Assembly (NCBI RefSeq): GCF_036320965.1
Contig: NC_092231.1
Coordinates: forward strand, 130,197-194,196
DNA: 64,000 nucleotides
Direction: 5' to 3'
From: Panulirus ornatus
Taxonomy: Eukaryota; Arthropoda; Malacostraca; Decapoda; Palinuridae
The notes beneath the pieces are model-generated. The model was not told the DNA's origin. It made no database searches and saw only the letters and a program-made list of their open reading frames with translations. Of the stretch, positions 35,462 through 50,360 are shown one piece after another; within the stretch, counting starts at the first letter, position 1, and every line of letters begins with the position of its first letter. The translations under genes were made by a program, and so were the position numbers.

Positions 35462-36471
35462 TTATTTATTTATTATATTTAGTTGCTGTCTCCCGCATTG
35501 GCAAGGTAGCACAAAGAAACAGATGAAAGAATGGCTCAACCCACGCAAATACACATGTTTATACATAAACGCCCACTCACGCACATATACATACCTATAC
35601 ATTTCAACGTATACATACATATACATACACAGACATATACATATATACACATGTACATATTTATACTTGCTGCCTTCATCCATTCCCGTCGCCACCCTGC
35701 CACATATGTGACTCACTTCTGCTTCCATGGTTCCATCTGCTGCTAAATCCACTCCCAGATTTGTAAAACAATTCACCTCCTCTACTCAAACTTACCTCCC
35801 AATTAACTTTTCCCTCAACCCTACTGAACCTAATTACCTTGCTCTTATTCACATTTATCTCAATTTTCTTCTTTCACACACTTTACCAAACTGTCACCAA
35901 CTTCTGCAGTTTCTCACCTGAATCAGCCACCAGCGCTGTATCATCAGAGAGCAACAATTGACTCACTTCCCAAGCCTTCTCATCCACAACACACTGCATA
36001 CTTGCCCCTCTCTCCAAAACTTGCATTCACCTCCCTAACCACCCCATCTATAAACAAATTATACAACCATGGAGACCTCACGCACCCCTGCCGCAAACCA
36101 ACATTCACTGAGAACCAGTCACTTTCCTCTCTTCCCACTTTTACACATGCCTTACATCCTTGATAAAAATTTTTCACTGCTTCTAGCAACTTACTTCCCA
36201 CACCATATGCTCTTAATACCTTCCACAAAGCATCTCTATCAACTCTATCATATACCCTCTTCAGATCCATATATGCTACATACAGATCCATCTGTATCCT
36301 ATCCATTCTAGGTATTTCTTACATACATTCTTCAAAGCAAACACCTGATCCACACATCCTCTACCACTTCAGAAACCACACTGCTCTTCCCCAATCTGAT
36401 GCTCTGTACATTCCTTTACCCTCTCAATCAATACCCTCCCATTTAATTTCCCAGGGATATTTAAACTTATT
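35462..36471 (-). mobile_element. LINE A2 copy with internal deletion
   Basis: The A2 3' UTR end (35462-35708) is joined directly to the RT thumb region (35710 on), so the C-terminal domain and half of the 3' UTR are missing. The RT continues through VNVGLRQGC and AYMDLKRVYDRV (35980-36306, complement) and ends near the NYRGI region at 36471. There it is abutted by the tail of a second A2 copy. The tandem 9.06 kb block begins inside it, at 35789. Confidence 0.88.
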
Positions 36472-36473
36472 TA

Positions 36474-38360
36474 TATTTATTTTATTTTGTCGCTGTCTCC
36501 CGCGTTAGTGAGGTAGCATAAGGAAACAGACAAAAGAATGGCCCAACCCACCCACATACACATGAATATACATACACGTCCACACATGCAAATATATATA
36601 CCTATACATCTCAATGTATACATATATATACACACACAGACATATACATATATACACATGCACATAGTTCATATTGTCTGCCTTTATTCATTCCCATCAC
36701 CACCCCGCCACACATGAAATAACCACCCCCCCCAAATGTGCGCGAGGTAGCGCTAAGAAAAGAAAACAGAGGCCACTTTCATTTACATTCAGTCTCTAGC
36801 TGTCATGTAATAATGCACTGAAACCACAGCTCCCTTTCCACATCCAGGCCCCACAGAACTTTCCATGGTTTACCCCAGACACTTCACATGCCCTGGTTCA
36901 ATCCATTGATAGCACGTCGACCCCGGTATACCACATCGTTCCAATTCACTCTATTCCTTGCATACCTTTCACCCTCCTGCGTGTTCAGGCCCCGATCACT
37001 CAAAATCTTTTTCACTCCATCTTTCCACCTCCAATTTGGTCTCCCACTTCTCCTTCCCTCCACCTCTGACACATATATCCTCTTTATCAATCTTTCCTCA
37101 CTCATTCACTCCATGTGACCAAACCATTTTGAAACACCCTCTTCTGCTCTCTCAACCACACTCTTTTTATTACCACACATCTCTCTTACCCTATTATTAC
37201 TTACTCGATCAAACCACCTCACACCACATACTGTCCTCACACATCTCGTTTCCAGCACATCCACCCTCCTCTGCACGACTTATCCATAGCCCACTCCTCA
37301 CAACCATATAACATTGTTGGAACCACTATTCCTTTAAACATACCCATTTTTGCTTTCTGAGATAATGTTCCTGACTTCCACACATTCTTCAACGCTCCCA
37401 GAACTTTCGTTCCCTCCCCCACCCTATGATTCACTTCCGCTTCCATGATTCCATCTGCTGCCAAATCCACTCCCAGATATCTAAAACACTTCACTTCCTC
37501 CAGTTTTTCTCCATTCAAACTTACTTCCCAATTGACTTGTCCCTCAACCCTACTGTACCTAATAACCTTGCTCTTATTCTCATTTACTCTCGGCTTTCTT
37601 CTTTCACACACTTTACCAAACTCAGTCACCAGCTTCTGCAGTTTCTCACATGAATCAGCCACCAGCGCTGTATCATCAGCGAACAACAACTGACTCACTT
37701 CCCAAGCTCTCTCATCCACAACAGACTGCATACTTGCCCCTCTTTCCAAAACTCTTGCATTCACCTCCCTAACAACCCCATCCATAAACTAATTAAACAA
37801 CCATGGAGACATCACACACCCCTGCCGCAAACCTACATTCACTGACAACCTACACGTACACATGCCTTACATCCTCGATAGAAACTTTTCACTGCTTCTA
37901 GCAACTTGCCTCCCACACCATATATTCTTAATACCTTCCACAGAGCATCTCTGTCAACTCTTATCATATGCCTTCTCCAGATCCATAAATGCTACATACA
38001 TATCCATTTGCTTTTCTAAGTATTTCTCGCATACATTCTTCAAAGCAAACACTGATCCACACATCCTCTACCTCTTCTGAAATCACACTGCTCTTCCCCA
38101 AGCTGATGCTCTGTACATGCCTTCACCCTCTCAATCAATGCCCTCCCATATAATTTACCAGGAATACTCAACAAACTTATACCTCTGTAATTTGAGCACT
38201 CACTTTTATCCCCTTACCAACCAGTCAACAACACAGTCACCCCCTTTTTTAATAGATTCCACTGCAATACCATCCAAAGCCACCATATTTCATCTTCCGC
38301 AAAGCTTTCATTACCTCTTTTCTGTTTACCACACCATTCTTCTCAACCTTCTCACTGTTA
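36474..38360 (-). mobile_element. LINE A2 copy, 5'-truncated in the RT N-terminus
   Basis: Full A2 3' UTR (36477-36890) with the TGCACTGAAACCACAGCTCCC block, then the C-terminal domain (36884-37311) and the RT thumb with LLFADD (about 37680). It continues through GLRQGC to the AGKAA-equivalent region at about 38290-38360. A TAG sits at the FN-LFMD position (CTAATTAAAC, about 37790), with frameshifts near 37275, 37850 and 38205. Confidence 0.88.
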
Positions 38361-38746
38361 TTATAATGAATATTGATTCTGAATTAAGCTTTTTAGTGCA
38401 GGGCCTTACTCATGTCCATTTTAAGTTTTACTGCATAACCTGGATTTTAACCCTTAGACGGTGGCATTTGCTCCAGTATTCGTTATCACTTGAAAAAAAT
38501 CTCTATATAAGGATAGATGATTATTTCAGTGTAACAAAAAATGCTCAAAAATTGTATTTCAATAATACCTTTGAACTGCCCTGGTCCTTTGCTGTTGAGG
38601 AGTTGAGGGTCAGGGTTGTTTGATGTTTGATCGCGCCTGATAAGAATTGAAGATGGGAAAACATTTTTTCTTTCTTTAGAATTTGTTTTCAGATTGTACT
38701 CTTATTTCCTATGTAAGTATTGTTGGTAGGAAATAGAATGAATAAT
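38361..38746. other. Unique sequence between LINE copies
   Basis: About 385 bp with no LINE similarity, including TTAACCCTTAGACGGTGGC. It has no convincing exon. It is repeated at about 47422-47807 as part of the tandem block. Confidence 0.5.
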
Positions 38747-39554
38747 GGTAAAGTGTGTGAAAGAAGAAAGTTAAGAGTAAATGTGAATAAGAGCAAGGTT
38801 ATTAGGTACAGTAGGGTTGAGGGTCAATTCAATTGGGAGTTGAGTTTGAATGGAGGAAAACTGGAGGAAATGAAGTGTTTTAGATATCTGGGAGTGGATC
38901 TGGCAGCGGATGGAACCATGGAAGCGGAAGTGGATCATAGGGTGGGGGAGGGGGCGAAAATTCTGGGAGCCTTGAAGAATGTGTGGAAGTCGAGAACATT
39001 ATCTCGGAAAGCAAAAATGGGTATGTTTGAAGGAATAGTGGTTCCAACAATGTTGTATGGTTGCGAGGCGTGGACTATGGATAGAGTTGTGCGCAGGAGG
39101 ATGGATGTGCTGGAAATGAGATGTTTGAGGACAATGTGTGGTGTGAGGTGGTTTGATCGAGTAAGTAACGTAAGGGTAAGAGAGATGTGTGGAAATAAAA
39201 AGAGCGTGGTTGAGAGAGCAGAAGAGGGTGTTTTGAAATGGTTTGGTCACATGGAGAGAATGAGTGAGGAAAGATTGACCAAGAGGATATATGTGTCGGA
39301 GGTGGAGGGAACGAGGAGAAGAGGGAGACCAAATTGGAGGTGGAAAGATGGAGTGAAAAAGATTTTGTGTGATCGGGGCCTGAACATGCAGGAGGGTGAA
39401 AGGAGGGCAAAGAATAGAGTGAATTGGAGCGATGTGGTATACCGGGGTTGACGTGCTGTCAGTGGATTGAATCAAGGCATGTGTATGGGGGTGGGTTGGG
39501 CCATTTCTTTCGTCTGTTTCCTTGCGCTACCTCGCAAATGCGGGAGACAGCGAC

Positions 39555-39571
<17 letters not shown>
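38747..39571 (+). mobile_element. LINE A1, 5'-truncated
   Basis: Starts GGTAAAGTGTGTG (GKVCERRKLRV) and is open to VVYRG at 39451. The 3' UTR has lost the stretch between two CATGTG motifs, going from CAAGGCATGTG directly to TATGGGGGTGGG, which suggests a microhomology deletion. It ends GACAGCGAC followed by an A run and (TA)n (to 39648). Confidence 0.9.
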
Positions 39572-39632
<61 letters not shown>

Positions 39633-39648
39633 ATATATATAATATATA

Positions 39649-39779
39649 TTCTTTCTTTCTTTTAAACTATTCGCCATTTCCCGCATTAGCGAGGTAGCGT
39701 TAAGAACAGAGGACTGGGCCTTTTTTGGAATATCCTCACCTGGCCCCCTCTGTTCCTTTGTTTGGAAAAAAAAAAAAAG
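39649..39779 (-). mobile_element. SINE-A, 5'-truncated
   Basis: Antisense tail and middle only: TTCTTTCTTTCTTTTAAACTATTC, CGAGGTAGCGTTAAGAACAGAGG, CTCACCTGGCCCCCTCTG, breaking off in an A run at about 39770. It is embedded in TA-rich sequence between two LINE copies. Confidence 0.85.
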
Positions 39780-39840
39780 AATATATTTATATATATATAT
39801 AAAAATATATATATATGTATATAAAAAATAATATATAATA

Positions 39841-39884
<44 letters not shown>

Positions 39885-39930
<46 letters not shown>

Positions 39931-41245
39931 CTTTGTCGCTGTCTCCCGCGTTTGCGAGGTAGCGCAAGGAAACAGACGAAAGAAATGGCCCAACCCCCCC
40001 CATACACATGTACATACACACGTCCACTACACGCAAATATACATACCTACACAGCTTTCCATGGTTTACCCCGGACGCTTCACATGCCTTGATTCAATCC
40101 ACTGACAGCACGTCAACCCCTGTATACCACATCGCTCCAATTCACTCTATTCCTTGCCCTCCTTTCACCCTCCTGCATGTTCAGGCCCCGATCACACAAA
40201 ATCCTTTTCACTCCATCTTTCCACCTCCAATTTGGTCTCCCTCTTCTCCTCGTTCCCTCCACCTCCGACACATATATCCTCTTGGTCAATCTTTCCTCAC
40301 TCATTCTCTCCATGTGCCCAAACCATTTCAAAACACCCTCTTCTGCTCTCTCAACCACGCTCTTTTTATTTCCACACATCTCTCTTACCCTTACGTTACT
40401 TACTCGATCAAACCACCTCACACCACACATTGTCCTCAAACATCTCATTTCCAGCACATCCATCCTCCTGCGCACAACTCTATCCATAGCCCACGCCTCG
40501 CAACCATACAACATTGTTGGAACTACTATTCCTTCAAACATATCCATTTTTGCTTTCCGGGATAATGTTCTCGACTTCCACACATTTTTCAAGGCTCCCA
40601 AAATTTTCGCCCCCTCCCCCACCCTATGATCCACTTCCGCTTCCATGGTTCCATCCGCTGACAGATCCACTCCCAGATATCTAAAACACTTCACTTCCTC
40701 CAGTTTTTCACCATTCAAACTCACCTCCCAATTGACTTGACCCTCAACCCTACTGTACCTAATAACCTTGCTCTTATTCACATTTACTCTTAACTTTCTC
40801 TTCCACACACTTTACCAAACTCCGTCACCAGCTTCTGCAGTTTCTTACATGAATCCGCCACCAGCGCTGTATCATCAGCGAACAACAACTGACTCACTTC
40901 CCAAGCTCTCTCATCCCCAACAGACTTCATACTTGCCCCTCTTTCCAAGACTCTTGCATTTACCTCCCTAACAACCCCATCCATAAACAAATTAAAACAA
41001 CCATGGAGACATCACACACCCCTGCCGCAAACCTACATTCACTGAGAACCAATCACTTTCCTCTCTTCCTACACGTACACATGCCTTACATCCTCGATAA
41101 AAACTTTTCACTGCTTCTAACAACTTGCCTCCCACACCATATATTCTTAATACCTTCCACAGAGCATCTCTATCAACTCTATCATATGCCTTCTCCAGAT
41201 CCATAAATGCTACATACAAATCCATTTGCTTTTCTAAGTATTTCT

Positions 41246-41250
<5 letters not shown>
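39885..41250 (-). mobile_element. LINE A1, 5'-truncated in the RT palm
   Basis: The tail shows as 43 T's (39885-39927), then the A1 3' UTR. The C-terminal ORF is open from about 40808 to 40113 (complement). A base loss at 40798 (TTTCTCTTCC versus TTTCTTCTTCC) and an extra A at 40996 split the frame. In the second tandem copy the same region is one open frame. It is truncated at CEKYLEKQMD, where a (TA)n run begins. Confidence 0.9.
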
Positions 41251-41300
<50 letters not shown>

Positions 41301-41506
41301 TGTGAATAAATTGTACATTTCCTTTTCCATAGCCAGAGGTTGAACCATTATGTGACATTCATTTTTTTCATTCATTTCAAGCTAAAAGTTTGTTTTCTAA
41401 ATTGTTTCTTACATTTTTCATATGTATATATATGTATGTGTGTGTGTGTATGTGTGTATGTGTGTGTATGTGTGTGTGTGTGTATATGTATATATATATG
41501 TATATT
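41251..41506. repeat. (TA)n followed by the LINE 5' leader
   Basis: (TA)n at 41251-41296. After it comes the roughly 200 bp leader shared with 4453-4669 (complement), which contains ATAGCCAGAGGTTGAACC and a TG/TA microsatellite ending at the LINE 5' end. Confidence 0.75.
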
Positions 41507-44500
41507 ATCCCTGGGGATAGGGGTGAAAGAATACTTCCCACGTATTCCTCGCGTGTCGTAGAAAGCGACTAGAGGGGACGGGAGCGGGGGGGGCCGGAAA
41601 TCCTCCCCTCCTTGTATTAACTTTCTAAAATGGGAAACAGAAGAAGGAGTCACGCGGGGAGTGATCATCCTCCTCGAAGGCTCAGAGTGGGGTGCCTAAA
41701 TGTGTGTGGATGTAACCAAGATGTGAAAAAAGGAGAGATAGGTAGTATGTTTGAGGAAAGGAACCTGGATGTTTTGGCTCTGAGTGAAACGAAGCTCAAG
41801 GGTAAAGGGGAAGAGTGGTTTGGAAATGTCTGGGGAGTGAAGTCAGGGGTTAGTGAGAGGACAAGAGCAAGGGAAGGAGTAGCAATACTCCTGAAACAGG
41901 AGTTGTGGGAGTATGTGATAGAATGTAAGAAAGTAAATTCTCGATTAATATGGGTAAAATTGAAAGTTGATGGAGAGATGTGGGTGATTATTGGTGCATA
42001 TGCACCTGGGCATGAGAAGAAAGATCATGAGAGGCAAGTGTTTTGGGAGCAGCTGAATGAGTGTGTTAGCGGTTTTGATGCACGAGACCGGGCTATAGTG
42101 ATGGGTGATTTGAATGCAAAGGTGAGTAATGTGGCAGTTGAGGGAATAATTGGTATGCATGGGGTGTTCAGTGTTGTAAATGGAAATGGTGAAGAGCTTG
42201 TAAATTTATGTGCTGAAAAAGGACTGATGATTGGGAATACCTGGTTTAAAAAGCGAGATATACATAAGTATACTTATGTAAGTACGAGAGATGGCCAGAG
42301 AGCGTTATTGGATTACGTGTTAATTGACAGGCGTGCGAAAGAGAGACTTTTGGATGTTAATGTGCTGAGAGGTGCAACTGGAGGGATGTCTGATCATTAT
42401 CTTGTGGAGGCTAAGGTGAAGATTAGTATGGGTTTTCAGAAAAGAGGAGTGAATGTTGGGGTGAAGAAGGTGGTGAGAGTAAGTGAGCTTGGGAAGGAGA
42501 CCTGTGTGAGGAAGTACCAGGAGAGACTGTGTACAGAATGGAAAAAGGTGAGAACAATGGAAGTAAGGGGAGTGGGGGAGGAATGGGATGTATTTAGGGA
42601 ATCAGTGATGGATTGCGCAAAAGATGCTTGTGGCATGAGAAGAGTGGGAGGTGGGCTGTTTAGAAAGGGTAGTGAGTGGTGGGATGAAGAAGTAAGAGTA
42701 TTAGTGAAAGAGAAGAGAGAGGCATTTGGACGATTTTTGCAGGGAAAAAATGCAATTGAGTGGGAGAAGTATAAAAGAAAGAGACAGGAGGTCAAGAGAA
42801 AGGTGCAAGAGGTGAAAAAAAGGGCAAATGAGAGTTGGGGTGAGAGACTATCATTAAATTTTAGGGAGAATAAAAAGATGTTCTGGAAGGAGGTAAATAG
42901 GGTGCGTAAGACAAGGGAGCAAATGGGAACTTCAGTGAAGGGCGTAAATGGGGAGGTGATAACAAGTAGCGGTGATGTGAGAAGGAGATGGAATGAGTAT
43001 TTTGAAGGTTTTTTAATGTGTCTGATGACAGAGTGGCAGATATAGGGTGTTTTGGTCGAGGTGGTGTGCAAAGTGAGAGGGTTAGGGAAAATGATTTGGT
43101 AAACAGAGAAGAGGTAGTAAAAGCTTTGCGGAAGATGAAAGCCGGCAAGGCAGCAGGTTTGGATGGTATTGCAGTGGAATTTATTAAAAAAGGGGGTGAC
43201 TGTATTGTTGACTGGTTGGTAAGGTTATTTAATGTATGTATGACTCATGGTGAGGTGCCTGAGGATTGGCGGAATGCGTGCATAGTGCCATTGTACAAAG
43301 GCAAAGGGGATAAGAGTGAGTGCTCAAATTACAGAGGTATAAGTTTGTTGAGTATTCCTGGTAAATTATATGGGAGGGTATTGATTGAGAGGGTGAAGGC
43401 ATGTACAGAGCATCAGATTGGGGAAGAGCAGTGGGTTTCAGAAGTGGTAGAGGATGTGTGGATCAGGTGTTTGCTTTGAAGAATGTATGTGAGAAATACT
43501 TAGAAAAGCAAATGGATTTGTATGTAGCATTTATGGATCTGGAGAAGGCATATGATAGAGTTGATAGAGATGCTCTGTGGAAGGTATTAAGAATATAGTG
43601 TGGGAGGCAAGTTGTTAGAAGCAGTGAAAAGTTTTTATCGAGGATGTAAGGCATGTGTACGTGTAGGAAGAGAGGAAAGTGATTGGTTCTCAGTGAATGT
43701 AGGTTTGCGGCAGGGGTGTGTGATGTCTCCATGGTTGTTTAATTTGTTTATGGATGGGTTGTTAGGGAGGTAAATGCAAGAGTCCTGGAAAGAGGGGCAA
43801 GTATGAAGTCTGTTGGGATGAGAGAGCTTGGGAAGTGAGTCAGTTGTTGTTCGCTGATGATACAGCGCTGGTGGCTGATTCATGTGAGAAACTGCAGAAG
43901 CTGGTGACTGAGTTTGGTAAAGTGTGTGGAAGAAGAAAGTTAAGAGTAAATGTGAATAAGAGCAAGGTTATTAGGTACAGTAGGGGTGAGGGTCAAGTCA
44001 ATTGGGAGGTGAGTTTGAATGGAGAAAAACTGGAGGAAGTGAAGTGTTTTAGATATCTGGGAGTGGATCTGTCAGCGGATGGAACCATGGAAGCGGAAGT
44101 GGATCATAGGGTGGGGAGGGGGCGAAAATTTTGGGAGCCTTGAAAAATGTGTGGAAGTCGAGAACATTATCTCGGAAAGCAAAAATGGGTATGTTTGAAG
44201 GAATAGTGGTTCCAACAATGTTGTATGGTTGCGAGGCGTGGGCTATGGATAGAGATGTGCGCAGGAGGATGGATGTGCTGGAAATGAGATGTTTGAGGAC
44301 AATGTGTGGTGTGAGGTGGTTTGATCGAGTAAGTAACGTAAGGGTAAGAGAGATGTGTGGAAATAAAAAGAGCGTGGTTGAGAGAGCAGAAGAGGGTGTT
44401 TTGAAATGGTTTGGGCACATGGAGAGAATGAGTGAGGAAAGATTGACCAAGAGGATATATGTGTCGGAGGTGGAGGGAACGAGGAGAAGAGGGAGACCAA

Positions 44501-44800
44501 ATTGGAGGTGGAAAGATGGAGTGAAAAAGATTTTGTGTGATCGGGGCCTGAACATGCAGGAGGGTGAAAGGAGGGCAAGGAATAGAGTGAATTGGAGCGA
44601 TGTGGTATACAGGGTTGACGTGCTGTCAGTGGATTGAATCAAGGCATGTGAAGCGTCTGGGGTAAACCATGGAAAGCTGTGTAGGTATGTATATTTGCGT
44701 GTGTGGACGTGTGTAGTACATGTGTATGGGGGGGGGGTTGGGCCATTTCTTTCGTCTGTTTCCTTGCGCTACCTCGCAAACGCGGGAGACAGCGACAAAG

Positions 44801-44803
<3 letters not shown>
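41507..44803 (+). mobile_element. Full-length LINE A1 (tandem copy 1)
   Basis: Starts ATCCCTGGGGATA, has an ATG at 41630 and ends with the A1 3' UTR and an A-run/(TA)n tail (44803-44850). Its sequence is almost the same as 50567-53870. Confidence 0.95.
41630..44617 (+). pseudogene. LINE A1 ORF with about seven small indels
   Basis: Open for 471 codons (41630-43045), covering the complete endonuclease and linker, then broken. Compared with 50688-53684 it lacks eight bases net at seven sites: about 43010 (T run), 43435 (CGG to GG), 43598 (two bases in ATATGG), and single G losses in G runs near 43757, 43817, 44118 and 44613. This pattern is typical of long-read homopolymer error, although true decay is possible. 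Confidence 0.85.
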
Positions 44804-44850
<47 letters not shown>

Positions 44851-44852
<2 letters not shown>

Positions 44853-45533
44853 CTTACCTCCCAATTAACTTTTCCCTCAACCCTACTGAACCTAATTACC
44901 TTGCTCTTATTCACATTTATCTCAATTTTCTTCTTTCACACACTTTACCAAACTGTCACCAACTTCTGCAGTTTCTCACCTGAATCAGCCACCAGCGCTG
45001 TATCATCAGCGAGCAACAATTGACTCACTTCCCAAGCCTTCTCATCCACAACACACTGCATACTTGCCCCTCTCTCCAAAACTTGCATTCACCTCCCTAA
45101 CCACCCCATCTATAAACAAATTATACAACCATGGAGACCTCACGCACCCCTGCCGCAAACCAACATTCACTGAGAACCAGTCACTTTCCTCTCTTCCCAC
45201 TTTTACACATGCCTTACATCCTTGATAAAAATTTTTCACTGCTTCTAGCAACTTACTTCCCACACCATATGCTCTTAATACCTTCCACAAAGCATCTCTA
45301 TCAACTCTATCATATACCCTCTTCAGATCCATATATGCTACATACAGATCCATCTGTATCCTATCCATTCTAGGTATTTCTTACATACATTCTTCAAAGC
45401 AAACACCTGATCCACACATCCTCTACCACTTCAGAAACCACACTGCTCTTCCCCAATCTGATGCTCTGTACATTCCTTTACCCTCTCAATCAATACCCTC
45501 CCATTTAATTTCCCAGGGATATTTAAACTTATT
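44851..45533 (-). mobile_element. LINE A2 fragment (second copy of 35789-36471)
   Basis: RT region from about the KVIR motif to the NYRGI region. It encodes AYMDLKRVYDRV and VNVGLRQGC like its partner. It lacks the 3' UTR because the duplication boundary cuts it. Confidence 0.9.
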
Positions 45534-45535
45534 TA

Positions 45536-47421
45536 TATTTATTTTATTTTGTCGCTGTCTCCCGCGTTAGTGAGGTAGCATAAGGAAACAGACAAAAGAA
45601 TGGCCCAACCCACCCACATACACATGAATATACATACACGTCCACACATGCAAATATATATACCTATACATCTCAATGTATACATATATATACACACACA
45701 GACATATACATATATACACATGCACATAGTTCATATTGTCTGCCTTTATTCATTCCCATCACCACCCCGCCACACATGAAATAACCACCCCCCCCAAATG
45801 TGCGCGAGGTAGCGCTAAGAAAAGACAACAGAGGCCACTTTCGTTTACATTCAGTCTCTAGCTGTCATGTAATAATGCACTGAAACCACAGCTCCCTTTC
45901 CACATCCAGGCCCCACAGAACTTTCCATGGTTTACCCCAGACACTTCACATGCCCTGGTTCAATCCATTGATAGCACGTCGACCCCGGTATACCACATCG
46001 TTCCAATTCACTCTATTCCTTGCATACCTTTCACCCTCCTGCGTGTTCAGGCCCCGGTCACTCAAAATCTTTTTCACTCCATCTTTCCACCTCCAATTTG
46101 GTCTCCCACTTCTCCTTCCCTCCACCTCTGACACATATATCCTCTTTATCAATCTTTCCTCACTCATTCACTCCATGTGACCAAACCATTTTGAAACACC
46201 CTCTTCTGCTCTCTCAACCACACTCTTTTTATTACCACACATCTCTCTTACCCTATTATTACTTACTCGATCAAACCACCTCACACCACATACTGTCCTC
46301 ACACATCTCGTTTCCAGCACATCCACCCTCCTCTGCACGACTTATCCATAGCCCACTCCTCACAACCATATAACATTGTTGGAACCACTATTCCTTTAAA
46401 CATACCCATTTTTGCTTTCTGAGATAATGTTCCTGACTTCCACACATTCTTCAACGCTCCCAGAACTTTCGTTCCCTCCCCCACCCTATGATTCACTTCC
46501 GCTTCCATGATTCCATCTGCTGCCAAATCCACTCCCAGATATCTAAAACACTTCACTTCCTCCAGTTTTTCTCCATTCAAACTTACTTCCCAATTGACTT
46601 GTCCCTCACCCTACTGTACCTAATAACCTTGCTCTTATTCTCATTTACTCTCGGCTTTCTTCTTTCACACACTTTACCAAACTCAGTCACCAGCTTCTGC
46701 AGTTTCTCACATGAATCAGCCACCAGCGCTGTATCATCAGCGAACAACAACTGACTCACTTCCCAAGCTCTCTCATCCACAACAGACTGCATACTTGCCC
46801 CTCTTTCCAAAACTCTTGCATTCACCTCCCTAACAACCCCATCCATAAACTAATTAAACAACCATGGAGACATCACACACCCCTGCCGCAAACCTACATT
46901 CACTGACAACCTACACGTACACATGCCTTACATCCTCGATAGAAACTTTTCACTGCTTCTAGCAACTTGCCTCCCACACCATATATTCTTAATACCTTCC
47001 ACAGAGCATCTCTGTCAACTCTTATCATATGCCTTCTCCAGATCCATAAATGCTACATACATATCCATTTGCTTTTCTAAGTATTTCTCGCATACATTCT
47101 TCAAAGCAAACACTGATCCACACATCCTCTACCTCTTCTGAAATCACACTGCTCTTCCCCAAGCTGATGCTCTGTACATGCCTTCACCCTCTCAATCAAT
47201 GCCCTCCCATATAATTTACCAGGAATACTCAACAAACTTATACCTCTGTAATTTGAGCACTCACTTTTATCCCCTTACCAACCAGTCAACAACACAGTCA
47301 CCCCCTTTTTTAATAGATTCCACTGCAATACCATCCAAAGCCATCATATTTCATCTTCCGCAAAGCTTTCATTACCTCTTTTCTGTTTACCACACCATTC
47401 TTCTCAACCTTCTCACTGTTA
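45536..47421 (-). mobile_element. LINE A2 copy (second copy of 36474-38360)
   Basis: It has the same architecture, truncation and TAG lesion as its partner. One base lost at CCCTCACCCTACTG (about 46608) adds a frameshift. The 385 bp unique stretch follows to 47807. Confidence 0.9.
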
Positions 47422-47807
47422 TTATAATGAATATTGATTCTGAATTAAGCTTTTTAGTGCAGGGCCTTACTCATGTCCATTTTAAGTTTTACTGCATAAC
47501 CTGGATTTTAACCCTTAGACGGTGGCATTTGCTCCAGTATTCGTTATCACTTGAAAAAAATCTCTATATAAGGATAGATGATTATTTCAGTGTAACAAAA
47601 AATGCTCAAAAATTGTATTTCAATAATACCTTTGAACTGCCCTGGTCCTTTGCTGTTGAGGAGTTGAGGGTCAGGGTTGTTTGATGTTTGATCGCGCCTG
47701 ATAAGAATTGAAGATGGGAAAACATTTTTTCTTTCTTTAGAATTTGTTTTCAGATTGTACTCTTATTTCCTATGTAAGTATTGTTGGTAGGAAATAGAAT
47801 GAATAAT

Positions 47808-48615
47808 GGTAAAGTGTGTGAAAGAAGAAAGTTAAGAGTAAATGTGAATAAGAGCAAGGTTATTAGGTACAGTAGGGTTGAGGGTCAATTCAATTGGGAG
47901 TTGAGTTTGAATGGAGGAAAACTGGAGGAAATGAAGTGTTTTAGATATCTGGGAGTGGATCTGGCAGCGGATGGAACCATGGAAGCGGAAGTGGATCATA
48001 GGGTGGGGGAGGGGGCGAAAATTCTGGGAGCCTTGAAGAATGTGTGGAAGTCGAGAACATTATCTCGGAAAGCAAAAATGGGTATGTTTGAAGGAATAGT
48101 GGTTCCAACAATGTTGTATGGTTGCGAGGCGTGGACTATGGATAGAGTTGTGCGCAGGAGGATGGATGTGCTGGAAATGAGATGTTTGAGGACAATGTGT
48201 GGTGTGAGGTGGTTTGATCGAGTAAGTAACGTAAGGGTAAGAGAGATGTGTGGAAATAAAAAGAGCGTGGTTGAGAGAGCAGAAGAGGGTGTTTTGAAAT
48301 GGTTTGGTCACATGGAGAGAATGAGTGAGGAAAGATTGACCAAGAGGATATATGTGTCGGAGGTGGAGGGAACGAGGAGAAGAGGGAGACCAAATTGGAG
48401 GTGGAAAGATGGAGTGAAAAAGATTTTGTGTGATCGGGGCCTGAACATGCAGGAGGGTGAAAGGAGGGCAAAGAATAGAGTGAATTGGAGCGATGTGGTA
48501 TACCGGGGTTGACGTGCTGTCAGTGGATTGAATCAAGGCATGTGTATGGGGGTGGGTTGGGCCATTTCTTTCGTCTGTTTCCTTGCGCTACCTCGCAAAT
48601 GCGGGAGACAGCGAC

Positions 48616-48631
<16 letters not shown>
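47808..48631 (+). mobile_element. LINE A1, 5'-truncated (second copy of 38747-39571)
   Basis: Open from GKVCERRKLRV to VVYRG (48512), with the same 3' UTR microdeletion as its partner. A (TA)n run of about 79 bp follows. Confidence 0.9.
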
Positions 48632-48707
<76 letters not shown>

Positions 48708-48709
<2 letters not shown>

Positions 48710-48836
48710 TTTCTTTCTTTTAAACTATTCGCCATTTCCCGCATTAGCGAGGTAGCGTTAAGAACAGAGGACTGGGCCTTTTTTGGAATATCCTCACCTG
48801 GCCCCCTCTGTTCCTTTGTTTGGAAAAAAAAAAAAA
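48708..48836 (-). mobile_element. SINE-A, 5'-truncated (second copy of 39649-39779)
   Basis: It has the same truncation and the same A-run end as its partner, confirming that the SINE was present before the duplication. Confidence 0.85.
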
Positions 48837-48882
48837 GAATATATTTATATATATATATATAAAAATATATATATATGTATAT

Positions 48883-50356
<1,474 letters not shown>

Positions 50357-50360
<4 letters not shown>

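Larger units (their letters stand above)
35789..44850. repeat. 9.06 kb direct tandem duplication, copy 1
   Basis: The block starting AACTTACCTCCCAATTAAC at 35789 is repeated starting at 44851. Feature spacing stays at 9,058-9,066 bp across the whole block. Copy 1 contains part of a LINE A2, a second LINE A2, a 380 bp unique stretch, a LINE A1 (+), a SINE-A scrap, a LINE A1 (-) and a full-length LINE A1 (+). Its left edge is continuous with older LINE sequence, so copy 1 carries the original left junction. Confidence 0.95.

Noticed and set aside
38117..38623. 168-codon + strand frame (also 47178-47684)
   Set aside because: The first third is antisense LINE. The rest is unique sequence without family features, and it is duplicated only because the whole block is.
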